From: Clostridium sp. CMCC3677
Lineage (GTDB): Bacteria > Bacillota > Clostridia > Clostridiales > Clostridiaceae
Length of the DNA: 64,000 bases
Direction: 5' to 3'
Assembly: GCF_023845585.1 (NCBI RefSeq)
Contig: NZ_JAMQHS010000009.1
Location: 152,046-216,045 of the forward strand
Of the stretch, positions 1-8,868 are shown piece by piece; positions within the stretch are counted from its first letter, which is position 1, and each line of letters starts with the position of its first letter. Position numbers and translations under genes: made by a program. The notes beneath the pieces are model-generated. The model saw only the letters and a list, made by a program, of their open reading frames with translations, did not search any database and had not been told where the DNA came from.

Positions 1-938
1 CAGTAACTTATGAATTGATTGGTAAAGCTAGAGAATTAGCAGCTAAAATAAATCACCCTGTTTACTGTGTATTCATTGGTCATAAAGTTTCAGAGGAAGC
101 AAAAGAGTTATTGCATTACGGAGTAAATAAAGTATTTGTATATGATGATGAAGAACTAAAAGATTTTAGAATAGAACCTTATGCAGCAGCATTTGAAGAT
201 TTTATTAAAAATGTAAAACCATCATCAATATTAGTTGGAGCTACAACAATAGGAAGATCATTAGCACCTAGAATGGCTGCTAGATTTAGAACAGGTCTTA
301 CAGCTGATTGTACTATCCTTGATATAAAAGAAGATACGGACTTAGTACAAATTAGACCAGCATTTGGTGGTAATATAATGGCACAAATAGTTACACCTAA
401 TTCAAGACCACAACTTGCAACAGTAAGATATAAAGTAATGACAGCACCAGAAAGAACAGATGATATTAATGGTGAAATAATTAAATGTGACATTAAAAAG
501 GATAAGCTTAAATCTGGTATTAATGTTCTTGAAATTAAAGAAAAAAATACAGAGGTAGGAATAAGTGATGCTGAAGTAATAGTAGCAGCTGGTAGAGGTG
601 TTAAGTCAGAAAAAGATTTAAATATGATAAAAGAATTTGCAGAGTTATTAGGTGCAGAATTTGCATGTACTAGACCTTTAATTGAAGCAGGATGGGTTGA
701 TGCTAAAAGACAAATTGGATTAAGTGGTAGAACAGTAAGACCAAGACTTATAATAACTTGTGGAATTTCAGGTGCAGTTCAATTCTCAGCTGGAATGAAT
801 AATTCAGAACATATATTTGCTATAAATAATGACGATAAAGCTCCTATATTTAAAGTTGCTCATTATGGAGTAGTAGGTAATATATATGAAATTATTCCAC
901 AACTTATAGAAAAAATAAAAATGAGCAAGGAGGCATAA
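1..938 (+). CDS. etfA: Electron transfer flavoprotein alpha subunit, 5' end outside window (lactate dehydrogenase-linked EtfA/LctC type)
   Basis: This is the C-terminal part of an EtfA; the frame is open to the left edge (codons from base 3 read [12 protein letters not shown], typical of EtfA), so the TTG at 15 is not the start. The N-terminal half has [17 protein letters not shown], and the FAD-binding domain has [31 protein letters not shown] sequence and [19 protein letters not shown]. EtfA with EtfB carries electrons on FAD. The next gene, 4 bases away, is an LctD-like lactate oxidase, the order LctB-LctC-LctD known from electron-bifurcating lactate dehydrogenases. I infer that role here; the etfB partner should lie just left of the window. 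It is distinct from the butyryl-CoA EtfA at 15493. Confidence 0.92.
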   Translation, partial: VTYELIGKARELAAKINHPVYCVFIGHKVSEEAKELLHYGVNKVFVYDDEELKDFRIEPYAAAFEDFIKNVKPSSILVGATTIGRSLAPRMAARFRTGLTADCTILDIKEDTDLVQIRPAFGGNIMAQIVTPNSRPQLATVRYKVMTAPERTDDINGEIIKCDIKKDKLKSGINVLEIKEKNTEVGISDAEVIVAAGRGVKSEKDLNMIKEFAELLGAEFACTRPLIEAGWVDAKRQIGLSGRTVRPRLIITCGISGAVQFSAGMNNSEHIFAINNDDKAPIFKVAHYGVVGNIYEIIPQLIEKIKMSKEA

Positions 939-942
939 GGCT

Positions 943-2346
943 ATGACTTATAAAAATATTGATGTTAAAGACTATGAATATATACTATCTATTGCTGAAA
1001 ATGATAAAGAGAGAGTTTTCTTTGGAGATGAAATAAACGAAGATTATAGCCATGATGAATTAGGTGGAATAAAGAAAATGCCTGATATAGTAGTACAAGC
1101 TATAAGTACAGAAGAAGTATCAAAGATAATGAAATATGCTTATGAAAATTCTATTCCAGTAACTCCAAGAGGCTCAGGTACAGGTCTTGTAGGTGCAGCT
1201 GTTCCGATTAAAGGTGGAATAGTTATAGATCTTTGTAGAATGAATAAGATATTAGAAATAGATGAAGAAAATCTTACTCTTACATTAGAACCAGGGGTAT
1301 TACTTATGGAAATAGGCAAATATGTTGAAGAATTTGATTTGTTTTATCCACCAGATCCAGGTGAAAAATCAGCAACTATTGGCGGTAACATAAGTACAAA
1401 TGCAGGTGGAATGAGAGCAGTAAAATATGGTGTTACTAGAGATTATGTAAGAGGACTAGAAGTAGTGATGCCAAATGGAGAAGTAGTACAGTTAGGCGGA
1501 AAGGTAGTTAAAAATAGTTCTGGTTACTCATTAAAAGATCTATTAATAGGATCAGAAGGAACTTTAGGTATAGTAACTAAAGCTATACTAAAATTATTAC
1601 CACTTCCTAAAAAATCATTAAGTTTACTTATACCATTCCCAACATTAGAGAATGCTATAGATACAGTACCTAAAATAATTAAATCAAAAACAATACCAAC
1701 AGCTATTGAGTTTATGCAAAGAGAAGCTATATTAGCAGCTGAAGAATTTTTAGGAAAGAGTTTCCCAGATAAATCATCAGATGCATATCTTCTATTAACT
1801 TTTGATGGAAATTCAACAGAAGAAATTGAAAAAGCATATGAAAATGTAGCTAATATATGTTTAGATGCAGATGCAATAGATGTATTTATATCTGATACAG
1901 AAGAAAGACAAGAATCAATTTGGTCAGCTAGAGGATGTTTCCTTGAAGCGATAAAGGCATTAACTACAGAAATGGATGAAGTTGACGTAGTTGTTCCAAG
2001 AAATAAAATAGGTGAATTTGTTAAATTTACTCATGAACTTGAAAGTAAATTTAATATTAGAATAAAGAGCTTTGGACATGCTGGAGATGGAAACTTGCAT
2101 ATTTATATTTTAAAAGATCAATTAGACGAAAATACATGGCATGAAAAACTTGAATTAGTTATGAAAGATATGTATGATAAGTCAAAAGAATTAAAAGGAC
2201 AAGTTTCAGGAGAGCATGGAATAGGTTTTGCTAAGAAACCATATTTAAAGGAATCACTTTCAAATGATGTACTTTCAGTAATGGAAGGAATTAAATTAGC
2301 ATTTGATCCTAAAAATATATTAAATCCAGGAAAAATATTTAAATAA
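943..2346 (+). CDS. lctD: FAD-linked D-lactate/glycolate oxidase, LctD-like subunit of a bifurcating lactate dehydrogenase
   Basis: 467 residues, the usual length of LctD/GlcD proteins. The N-terminal FAD_binding_4 (PCMH) domain shows [33 protein letters not shown] and [14 protein letters not shown]. The C-terminal FAD-oxidase domain has [23 protein letters not shown] and the terminal [10 protein letters not shown]. The ATG follows AAGGAGG (927-933), which lies inside the end of etfA, so the pair is likely translationally coupled. Known of the family: with an EtfAB pair the enzyme oxidises lactate with NAD while reduced ferredoxin drives the uphill electron, or it acts as glycolate oxidase. 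Substrate is inferred from the etfA neighbour; glycolate or another 2-hydroxyacid cannot be excluded. Confidence 0.88.
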   Translation: MTYKNIDVKDYEYILSIAENDKERVFFGDEINEDYSHDELGGIKKMPDIVVQAISTEEVSKIMKYAYENSIPVTPRGSGTGLVGAAVPIKGGIVIDLCRMNKILEIDEENLTLTLEPGVLLMEIGKYVEEFDLFYPPDPGEKSATIGGNISTNAGGMRAVKYGVTRDYVRGLEVVMPNGEVVQLGGKVVKNSSGYSLKDLLIGSEGTLGIVTKAILKLLPLPKKSLSLLIPFPTLENAIDTVPKIIKSKTIPTAIEFMQREAILAAEEFLGKSFPDKSSDAYLLLTFDGNSTEEIEKAYENVANICLDADAIDVFISDTEERQESIWSARGCFLEAIKALTTEMDEVDVVVPRNKIGEFVKFTHELESKFNIRIKSFGHAGDGNLHIYILKDQLDENTWHEKLELVMKDMYDKSKELKGQVSGEHGIGFAKKPYLKESLSNDVLSVMEGIKLAFDPKNILNPGKIFK

Positions 2347-2377
2347 ATTACCTCTCAATTTAAATAAATTTTCTTCT

Positions 2378-2415
2378 AAAGAGTGTATCAAATTTTGATA
2401 CACTCTTGTTTTTTC
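2378..2415 (+). terminator. Intrinsic terminator of the etfA-lctD operon
   Basis: AAGAGTGTATCAAA pairs perfectly with TTTGATACACTCTT and is followed by GTTTTTTC, 32 bases after the lctD stop. Confidence 0.9.
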
Positions 2416-2625
2416 TGGTGCAGAAATTAAACTCTTTTTAAATTACCAAAAGTTTATTAAAAATAGGGAAAAGCAAATATTGTTTAAAAGTTAGAAGTAA
2501 GAGAAGAAATTATATAAATATTAAATAATTGATAAAATTTAAGTTTAAGAGGTTTAGATTATAGAAAAAAAATGAAAATTGTCTTATAATTTCTATATTG
2601 GTAGTAACATAATATAGAATAATAA
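2416..2625. other. A+T-rich intergenic stretch before the patatin gene
   Basis: No convincing gene. It lies between the lactate operon terminator and the hairpin element at 2626; with that element the gap between genes is about 400 bases. The bases 2618-2625 (AATAATAA) are the left copy of the direct repeat flanking the element. Confidence 0.6.
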
Positions 2626-2725
2626 GGCTCTGTTTTAAATGTGTGTTGATATATGCAATAGGTAAAGTCCAATTACTCCGCCCACTTTGCTTATGCATAT
2701 ATCAAAACCCTGCTAAAACAGAGCC
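2626..2725. mobile_element. Small IS-like hairpin element, copy 1 (MITE-like)
   Basis: 100 bp with perfect 12-bp terminal inverted repeats GGCTCTGTTTTA / TAAAACAGAGCC. A second inner inverted repeat pairs TTGATATATGCA...AAAGT with ACTTTGCTTATGCATATATCAA, so the whole element can fold into a long hairpin. It is flanked by the exact 8-bp direct repeat AATAATAA (2618-2625 and 2726-2733), as expected of a transposition target duplication. It has no coding capacity. The right end lies 26 bp before the patatin start codon, so it forms most of that gene's leader. Related copies lie at 11147, 18056, 45694, 46617 and 57526. Confidence 0.8.
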
Positions 2726-2751
2726 AATAATAAAAAGGAGACAAATAGTTT

Positions 2752-3594
2752 ATGATAGGTCTTGTTTTAGAAGGTGGAGCATTTAGAGGGCTTTTTACTG
2801 CAGGGGTTTTAGATGCTTTGATAGATATAAATATTGATATGAAATATATAGTAGGTGTATCAGCGGGGATTACTAATGGTTACTCATTTGTTTCAAAACA
2901 AAGAGGAAGAAATTTAGAAGTTATGGAAAGATTCATAAATCATAAAAGATATGTTGGGTATAATAATTTATTAAAATGTAGATCAATAATGGACATGGAT
3001 TTTGTTTTTGATGAAATTCCTAATGAATATTGTCCTTTTGATTATGAAGCTTTTAATAAATTTGAGGGGAAAGTTTTAGCAGGAAGTGTTAATGTAAATA
3101 CTGGTGAAGTAGAGTACTTTGATAAAGATTATTTAGAAAAAAAGAATACAATACTTAGAGCTACATGTTCAATTCCACTTTTATTTCAATTTGTAAAAAT
3201 AAAAGATCAGCTTTATGCTGATGGAGGATTAGTAGATGCTATACCTATAAAAAAATCTATTTCTGATGGTAATAATAAAAATATAATAGTTTTGACAAGA
3301 AACGAAGGTTATAGAAAGTATGAATCAAGGGGAAATAAGTTTGCATATAAGTTATATAAGAAAAAGTATCCTAAGCTAGCCAATGCTTTAAGAAACAGAC
3401 ATATTTCATATAATGCTCAATTAGATTATTGTAAAGAATTGGAGAATAAAAATGAAGCTATAGTTATTAGACCAACAATAAGGATGGATGTAGGAAGGTT
3501 TGAACGAAATAAGGATAAACTAAAAGCAATTTATAATAATGGATATAATGAAACTATGAAGATTAAAGATGAGTTAATAAAATTTATTGATTAA
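2752..3594 (+). CDS. Patatin-like phospholipase family protein
   Basis: 280 residues, a serine acyl hydrolase of the patatin fold, close to bacterial YjjU-type proteins. The oxyanion-hole motif is EGGAFRG (7-13), the nucleophile elbow is GVSAG with Ser37, and the catalytic-dyad Asp157 is in DGG. There is no signal peptide or membrane segment, so it is probably cytoplasmic or peripherally membrane-bound and may hydrolyse phospholipids or other acyl esters. The ATG follows AAAAGGAG at 2734-2741. It is a single gene, with a hairpin element immediately upstream that may affect expression. Substrate unknown. Confidence 0.88.
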   Translation: MIGLVLEGGAFRGLFTAGVLDALIDINIDMKYIVGVSAGITNGYSFVSKQRGRNLEVMERFINHKRYVGYNNLLKCRSIMDMDFVFDEIPNEYCPFDYEAFNKFEGKVLAGSVNVNTGEVEYFDKDYLEKKNTILRATCSIPLLFQFVKIKDQLYADGGLVDAIPIKKSISDGNNKNIIVLTRNEGYRKYESRGNKFAYKLYKKKYPKLANALRNRHISYNAQLDYCKELENKNEAIVIRPTIRMDVGRFERNKDKLKAIYNNGYNETMKIKDELIKFID

Positions 3595-3774
3595 AAATAA
3601 TATGGTATTGAATTTATTTAAAACCATATTCAATTAGGTAGTTGCAATAAAAGTATAAGTAAATAAGTAAATGGATTTTTATTTATTTACATATAATGTT
3701 TAGATAAAATTTAATTTATATAATAAAATGTATACTTAACAGATAAAAACTAGATAAAAAGGAGAAATAGTTAC

Positions 3775-4989
3775 TTGGTTAATAAAGAATGTTCTAATAA
3801 AGATACAAATAACGAATTTATTGAAAATAAAGAAACTGATGAATCAGCAGAATTATATGATAATATGATGGATGATTTATTTGAGAAATATGAAAATAAA
3901 ATGAATAAAATGTTTGTAAAAGGAGTATATTCTTTTGAAGTATCGGATCAATTAAAATCATTATCTAAGGAAGCTGTATATAATATAGCTAGAAATTTAG
4001 GTATGAGTAAAATTTCAACATTAAATAAAGATGCTTTAATTGAAAAAGTTCTTAATGAATATACTCAAATAATTGCAAAACAATTTATATATTTTGAAGA
4101 AGAAAGATTTAATATTCTAAAGAGTTATCTTAATAATGATGGAGTAAAAATCTTTGATGATATTGATGCTTATGAACTTAGTAGAACAGCATATTTTATG
4201 CAACAAGGAATTATATTTCCGTCAACAAAAGAAGAAAAAGCAGTATTTTTAATGCCAAAAATAGTTCAAGATATAATAATGGAAAAAGATACTACTGAAT
4301 ATATAGAGAGATTAAAAAGAAATAAAGAAGTGCTAGATGTATATAGAGGATTAAATAAAACATATGGTATCGTAAATACTAAGGATGTTATAGCGCTATT
4401 ACAAAGATATGATATAGAAGATTCAAATGAATGTAATATTAATGAAATAATAAAAGAAGCTCAATATTATTACAGAGAATATAGAGAAGAAAAAGGAATT
4501 TTTATAAATAATAATATAGAAAATTGGTCAGATTTATTAAAGGATATAGAAAAAGATAATAAAAATTTAGAATATTATAATATAGATAAAAATGAATTAT
4601 TGGATATGCTTGATTCAAAATTCATATATAAGAGTAAATTTGGAAAGTCATTCTTTAAAGAGTTTACTAGTATATTTGAAATAGAAAAAGAAATGGTATA
4701 TCAAATAATGGATGATTTATCATTTGATATTCAAGATAATGATATAGATGATACAATAAATAGTTTGCTAGAATTAATAAATGCAAATAACTTAGAACTT
4801 AGAACTTATGTAAAAGGTGTAGCAACTAAATTTTTAAGTAATATAAGACTTTGGAAATATAAAGGTGCTACAATTAATGAAATAAGTGGGAAAGTTATAG
4901 AAGTAAAATCGAAAGTAACTATTGGTAGAAATGATCCATGCATTTGTGGTAGTGGAAAAAAATATAAAAAATGTTGTGGAAAAAATTAA
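3775..4989 (+). CDS. SEC-C metal-binding motif protein of unknown function
   Basis: 404 residues. The last 20 residues form a SEC-C zinc motif, GRNDPCICGSGKKYKKCCG, as at the end of SecA and many uncharacterised proteins. Residues about 65-95 (LSKEAVYNIARNLGMSKIST) resemble a small Rho-N/SAP-type helical domain. The rest is helical, Lys/Glu/Asn-rich and without recognisable motifs. The start chosen is TTG behind AAAAAGGAG; no in-frame ATG lies closer before the conserved part. It is flanked by non-coding DNA on both sides and seems monocistronic. The SEC-C end suggests binding to protein or nucleic acid, but no specific function can be given. Confidence 0.75.
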   Translation: MVNKECSNKDTNNEFIENKETDESAELYDNMMDDLFEKYENKMNKMFVKGVYSFEVSDQLKSLSKEAVYNIARNLGMSKISTLNKDALIEKVLNEYTQIIAKQFIYFEEERFNILKSYLNNDGVKIFDDIDAYELSRTAYFMQQGIIFPSTKEEKAVFLMPKIVQDIIMEKDTTEYIERLKRNKEVLDVYRGLNKTYGIVNTKDVIALLQRYDIEDSNECNINEIIKEAQYYYREYREEKGIFINNNIENWSDLLKDIEKDNKNLEYYNIDKNELLDMLDSKFIYKSKFGKSFFKEFTSIFEIEKEMVYQIMDDLSFDIQDNDIDDTINSLLELINANNLELRTYVKGVATKFLSNIRLWKYKGATINEISGKVIEVKSKVTIGRNDPCICGSGKKYKKCCGKN

Positions 4990-5130
4990 ATAATAATTTA
5001 TTAATAAATTATTTTTAAAGTCATAGAAAGTAATATTTTTATGGCTTTTATTTGTAAATAAATTGTTTTTCACAAATGTTAATATTTAAACATATATTAA
5101 ATTAGTATCATTACATGGAGTTGAAAATTC

Positions 5131-6198
5131 GTGATATACGGGCTGATATTAGCTGGCGGTAAAGGAAGTAGATTATATCCATTATCAAGAAATAATCAAC
5201 CAAAACAATTTTTGAAAATTATTAACGAAAAGAGCTTTTTAGTTAATACAGTAGAAAGAATAAAGCCATTAATAAATAGAGAAAATATTTATGTTGTAAC
5301 TAATAAAGATTATGAAGATAAAATAAAAGAAGAGGTTAAAGATATTAAAGAAGAAAATATTTTTATAGAACCTGCAAATAAAGAAACTGCTACATGCATA
5401 GGGCTCTCTGCAGTTAAGCTTTTAAAACAAGATGCAGATGCAGTTATGGTAGTGTTACCATCAGATCACTATATCCAAGGTGAGAAAGAATATTTAGATA
5501 CCCTATCACAAGCAGTAGAAATGGCTAATAGAAGAAGGTGCATAGTAACTTTAGGTATAGAGCCTACACGCCCAGAAACAGGATATGGATATATAGAAAT
5601 GGGAGATAGATCAACAGGTAATATATCTACTTATAGAATTGCTAGATTTACAGAAAAGCCAAATTTAGAAGTTGCTAAGGACTTTTTATTAAAGGGAACT
5701 TATTTATGGAACTCCGGTATGTTTGTTTTTAGAGCAGATGTTATTTTAAGAGAAATAGAAAAATATATTCCTAAAATGCACAGATCATTAATGGAAATAT
5801 ATAAGCATATAGGAGAAGAGGATGAAGAACAAATAATTAAAGAAGAATACGATATTATTGATGGAATATCAATAGATTTTGGAGTTATGCAAAAAACACG
5901 AAAAGCCTTTGTAATAAAGTGCGATTTTAATTGGGATGATATAGGAAGTTTTAATGCTCTGAGTAGATTCTTAGGTAAATATAGAAGTAATAGCATATCT
6001 AAAAATGTTTATATGGAAGACTGTGAAAGTTGCTCCGTATTTGGAGAAAAAAATTTAATAATAGGTTTTGGAATAAAAGATTTGGTAATAGTGGATGCTG
6101 GAGATGTTATTTTAGTTATGGATAAAAACAAAGATCAAGAGATAAAGCATCTGCTAAATAAATTGAGTGATGAAAATAAATATAATGAATTTTTATAA
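5131..6198 (+). CDS. manC: Mannose-1-phosphate guanylyltransferase
   Basis: 355 residues, a nucleotidyltransferase that makes GDP-mannose from mannose-1-phosphate and GTP. The N-terminal signature LILAGGKGSRLYPLSRNNQPKQF and the metal-binding VVLPSDHYI are present, followed by ETGYGYIEMG and FTEKPN typical of the ManC family. At 355 residues it lacks the C-terminal phosphomannose isomerase domain of bifunctional ManC (about 470), so it is the single-function form. The start is GTG with GGAG 10 bases upstream. No other GDP-sugar gene is in the window; the product probably feeds surface glycan synthesis. A strong terminator follows. Confidence 0.9.
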   Translation: MIYGLILAGGKGSRLYPLSRNNQPKQFLKIINEKSFLVNTVERIKPLINRENIYVVTNKDYEDKIKEEVKDIKEENIFIEPANKETATCIGLSAVKLLKQDADAVMVVLPSDHYIQGEKEYLDTLSQAVEMANRRRCIVTLGIEPTRPETGYGYIEMGDRSTGNISTYRIARFTEKPNLEVAKDFLLKGTYLWNSGMFVFRADVILREIEKYIPKMHRSLMEIYKHIGEEDEEQIIKEEYDIIDGISIDFGVMQKTRKAFVIKCDFNWDDIGSFNALSRFLGKYRSNSISKNVYMEDCESCSVFGEKNLIIGFGIKDLVIVDAGDVILVMDKNKDQEIKHLLNKLSDENKYNEFL

Positions 6199-6234
6199 TT
6201 TTAAAAAATAAAGAATTTGAAGAAGAAAATATAA

Positions 6235-6270
6235 AAAGGAGAATTCATTAATTTGAATTCTCCTTTTTGA
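6235..6270 (+). terminator. Intrinsic terminator after manC
   Basis: AAAAAGGAGAATTCA pairs with TGAATTCTCCTTTTT across a short ATTAATT loop. The stem is symmetrical and A/T-flanked, so it may work in both directions. Confidence 0.88.
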
Positions 6271-6515
6271 TCATAATATTAATATGAAAAAACTATATTA
6301 TAATAGAAAATAATTCAATATCAATATTTGTAATATAATGTTAATAAATAAAATTTAAAAAAATAATATAAAAGTTTCAAATTATTAATAAAATTACAAT
6401 TAAACAAAAAATTGAACCTCTTGTATTTACATGATAAAATGGGAATATAATAGGAAAAATAGAAGATTTAATAATTATAAGAAATATTTACTTATTAAAA
6501 TAAGGAGGAAAATAA

Positions 6516-6539
6516 ATGAATAAAAATGCTAAAAAATAA
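6516..6539 (+). pseudogene. Seven-codon reading frame behind a strong ribosome binding site; likely gene remnant or leader peptide
   Basis: TAAGGAGG (6501-6508) stands 7 bases before an ATG, but the frame is only MNKNAKK and then stop. The next about 60 bases in other frames (LISLLIFF-like hydrophobic codons, then charged ones) look like a broken signal peptide, so this may be the decayed start of a secreted-protein gene similar to the lipoprotein that follows at 6684. A functional leader peptide is the alternative. The whole 6271-6683 gap is otherwise A+T-rich with no recognisable gene. Confidence 0.35.
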
Positions 6540-6683
6540 TTAGTTTATTAATTTTTTATGATAAATTCTGTAAAGAAGTAAATGATTAAAAGCTTCGTTT
6601 AGTAAATGAACATATAAAAAATAATTCCTTTAGAATGAGAGAAGTTTTCTAATATATTATTAAAATTATAGAAGGAGAGTGTT

Positions 6684-7490
6684 ATGAGTAAATTAAAATT
6701 GATAGGTTTGTTAACTGCAGTAGTTATTTCTGTATCATTATATGGTTGTGGAGATACTCATGTTGTAGTAAACAATGAACAGCCTAACAATCAGAAAACT
6801 AATACTAATATAGAAGAGTTTATAATATCTGATGGTTGGCATGTTATAGACAGTAAAACTTATTATTATAGAAATAATAATAAACTAATAGGATGGTTTA
6901 AGGATGATAATGGTGCTGAACATTATACAGATAGTAATGGAGTTCTAGTTACGGATACAGCAGTTGATGGAAAACATTTGGATAAAAACGGTTTTGTAAA
7001 GAAATTGTCATCTAGTTTCAATACACAAAGTAATAATGATTTTACATATAAAACGTACAGAAATAAAAAGTATGGATTTTCTATAGATTATCCTTCTTTC
7101 TATAAAATTTGTACATCAAATGATGCTGAAGATGGAGTTATGCTAAGTTCAGATGAAGGGAATAGCACAGAATTTACTGTTTATGGAATAGATAATACAC
7201 GATTTAAAACAGTTGAAGAAAGTTATAACAATAGTTGTTCATGGATAGGATCTAATATGCAAAATGTTTATAAACAACTATTTTCTGATGGTTTTGTTAT
7301 ATCGTATGATTATTACGATGATTTTACTGATAGAAAACTTGTTTATTATCAATGTACCATGTTCAATAATGGTAAGGAAAATATTTTTACTATCATTTAT
7401 CCTAAAGCTGAAGAAAATTTCTATGATAATATTGTTACTCATATTTATCATTCATTTAATACACCTGGATTAGGGGTTAGTCATCCATAG
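6684..7490 (+). CDS. Lipoprotein with cell-wall-binding-type repeats and a PsbP-like domain
   Basis: 268 residues. A lipoprotein signal peptide ends in LYGC with Cys22 as the lipidated residue. Residues about 50-110 (DGWHVIDSKTYYYR, LIGWFKDDNGAEHYTDSNG, GKHLDKNGFV) resemble choline/glucan-binding cell-wall repeats. Residues about 128-265 start with KYGFSIDYPSFYK, the pattern of PsbP/DUF-type lipoprotein domains. The ATG follows GAAGGAGAG at good spacing. It should be anchored to the outer face of the membrane and contact the wall; the ligand is unknown. Monocistronic. Confidence 0.75.
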   Translation: MSKLKLIGLLTAVVISVSLYGCGDTHVVVNNEQPNNQKTNTNIEEFIISDGWHVIDSKTYYYRNNNKLIGWFKDDNGAEHYTDSNGVLVTDTAVDGKHLDKNGFVKKLSSSFNTQSNNDFTYKTYRNKKYGFSIDYPSFYKICTSNDAEDGVMLSSDEGNSTEFTVYGIDNTRFKTVEESYNNSCSWIGSNMQNVYKQLFSDGFVISYDYYDDFTDRKLVYYQCTMFNNGKENIFTIIYPKAEENFYDNIVTHIYHSFNTPGLGVSHP

Positions 7491-7773
7491 AATCAAAAAA
7501 ATTTAGATAGACTTTAAAGTACTTTTTTTATATATCTATAATAGTGAATTTTTACTTTAATAATTTTATAGTTAAAAAATTATTGAAGCACTTTTGCATT
7601 ACTATAATATTATAATTAATGTGGTATATAATTCTAAAAATAACATAAAAAATACTTATAAAAGCATTGTAAATTGAATTATATAATATTATTATAAGAA
7701 TAGATTAACTATTTATTATTAATAAAAAATGTTTTTAATAATAATAATAAGTGAGAGGGTGTGTATAGAATTG

Positions 7774-8355
7774 ATGATCAATACTCATAAAGTTATTGCA
7801 GAGAGTATTTTAAATTACACAAATAGTAAGAGTATTTATTTAATCAATGATTATAGATTTATATGGGGTAATATAAAACCAGATTGTGTGCTTAAATATA
7901 AAATGATAAAACATTATTTTATTGAGAGTATAGATATTATTATTAAAAAAATTGAAAAGTTATGTTCTCTATCTTTACAAGATGTTTATTATAAAATGTC
8001 TGTTAATAAATTTAGTGAAGAACTTGGTGTTATTTGTCACTTTATGTGCGATTTTTTTTGTGCTCCTCATTATTATAGATGGGAATTTAAGAGTACAAGT
8101 CAAGTTAAAAATCATGTTATCTATGAAAAAGATTTAGCTAAAATTGCCAAAGAATTCAATTCAAAGGGAATTATAACTTCCAATGTAGATGTAGATAATA
8201 TTAAAAAATTTATTTACGATTTACAAAATCAATATGACGGCTCTTTAGATTTTAAGAATGATTTAACATATGCCTATTATGTTTGTAATAGTATAGTGAA
8301 TATGGTTTTAAATAAAGTATTTTTAAATGAGTGCAATTTATCAAAAGTAGTATAA
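7774..8355 (+). CDS. Zinc-dependent phospholipase C-like protein
   Basis: About 193 residues from the ATG at 7774. The pattern MINTHKVIAES, FIWGNIKPD and ELGVICHFMCDFFCAPH is that of the small clostridial proteins assigned to the zinc-dependent phospholipase C fold, with His and Asp residues that could hold zinc. It lacks the signal peptide and C-terminal C2-like domain of secreted alpha-toxin, so it is not a toxin homologue in full. The frame is open 15 codons further up; GAGAGGG (7753-7759) would also fit TTG 7771 or ATG 7774, and homologues start at MINTHK. It ends in a clear terminator. Confidence 0.7.
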   Translation: MINTHKVIAESILNYTNSKSIYLINDYRFIWGNIKPDCVLKYKMIKHYFIESIDIIIKKIEKLCSLSLQDVYYKMSVNKFSEELGVICHFMCDFFCAPHYYRWEFKSTSQVKNHVIYEKDLAKIAKEFNSKGIITSNVDVDNIKKFIYDLQNQYDGSLDFKNDLTYAYYVCNSIVNMVLNKVFLNECNLSKVV

Positions 8356-8368
8356 TTAGATTGTGATT

Positions 8369-8400
8369 AAGAAACTTATTTTTATAAGTTTCTTTTTTTA
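8369..8400 (+). terminator. Intrinsic terminator after the phospholipase-like gene
   Basis: AAGAAACTTAT pairs with ATAAGTTTCTT across TTTT, followed by a run of T. Confidence 0.9.
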
Positions 8401-8401
8401 G

Positions 8402-8463
8402 TTGCATAAATGGAAATATAGGAATATAATATAAAAAAACATATGAATGATTAAACATATGAA
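8402..8463 (+). promoter_or_regulatory. cadCA promoter and putative CadC operator
   Basis: TTGCAT (8402-8407), a 17-bp spacer and TATAAT (8425-8430) form a good sigma-A promoter. Just downstream the 9-mer ACATATGAA occurs twice as a direct repeat (8439-8447 and 8455-8463), overlapping the expected transcription start. ArsR/SmtB repressors bind A+T-rich repeats in this position, so I infer autoregulation by the CadC-type protein encoded next. Confidence 0.65.
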
Positions 8464-8485
8464 CAAGTGAACGGAGGAATCGATT

Positions 8486-8851
8486 ATGAATAACGAAAGT
8501 AATTTTGTAGAAAGCTGTAAATGTAATATTATACATGAAGATACAGTAATGAAGGTAAAAGACTCATTACCACAAGAAGAAACATTATATGATTTAGCGG
8601 AATTCTTTAAGGTTTTTGGAGATTCTACAAGAATTAAAATAATATGTGCATTATTTGAATCGGAATTGTGTGTTTGTGATATGGCAGCTCTTTTAGGAAT
8701 GACTCAATCAGCCATATCTCATCAATTAAGAACATTAAAATCAGCTAGATTAGTTAAATTTAGAAGAGAAGGAAAAGTAATTTATTATTCATTAGATGAT
8801 GAACATATAAAACATATATTTGACGAAGGATTTAAACATATTACTGAATAA
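8486..8851 (+). CDS. cadC: ArsR/SmtB-family metal-sensing repressor, CadC type
   Basis: 121 residues with a winged helix (DSTRIKIICALF, then the recognition region MTQSAISHQLRTLKSARLV). Both classical metal sites can be seen. The alpha3N cysteines are C11 and C13 near the N terminus with C62 and C64 in ELCVCD. The alpha5 pattern is D105-x-H107-x10-H118-x2-E121 at the C terminus. In the family the first binds Cd/Pb and the second Zn, and metal binding releases DNA. ACGGAGGA precedes the ATG. The gene is 17 bases before the CadA-type ATPase and should repress both. Confidence 0.9.
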   Translation: MNNESNFVESCKCNIIHEDTVMKVKDSLPQEETLYDLAEFFKVFGDSTRIKIICALFESELCVCDMAALLGMTQSAISHQLRTLKSARLVKFRREGKVIYYSLDDEHIKHIFDEGFKHITE

Positions 8852-8868
8852 GGGGGATTAGATTAATT

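Noticed and set aside
15..938. TTG at base 15 as start of etfA
   Set aside because: The frame is open to base 3 and the residues before it (VTYE) are conserved in EtfA, so the gene is cut by the window edge.
2510..2698. 62-residue minus-strand frame over hairpin element copy 1
   Set aside because: It has no ribosome binding site, runs through the element's inverted repeats and shows no protein-like composition.
7774..8355. Alpha-toxin-like secreted phospholipase C
   Set aside because: No signal peptide and no C-terminal C2-like domain; only the small intracellular-type relative is supported.
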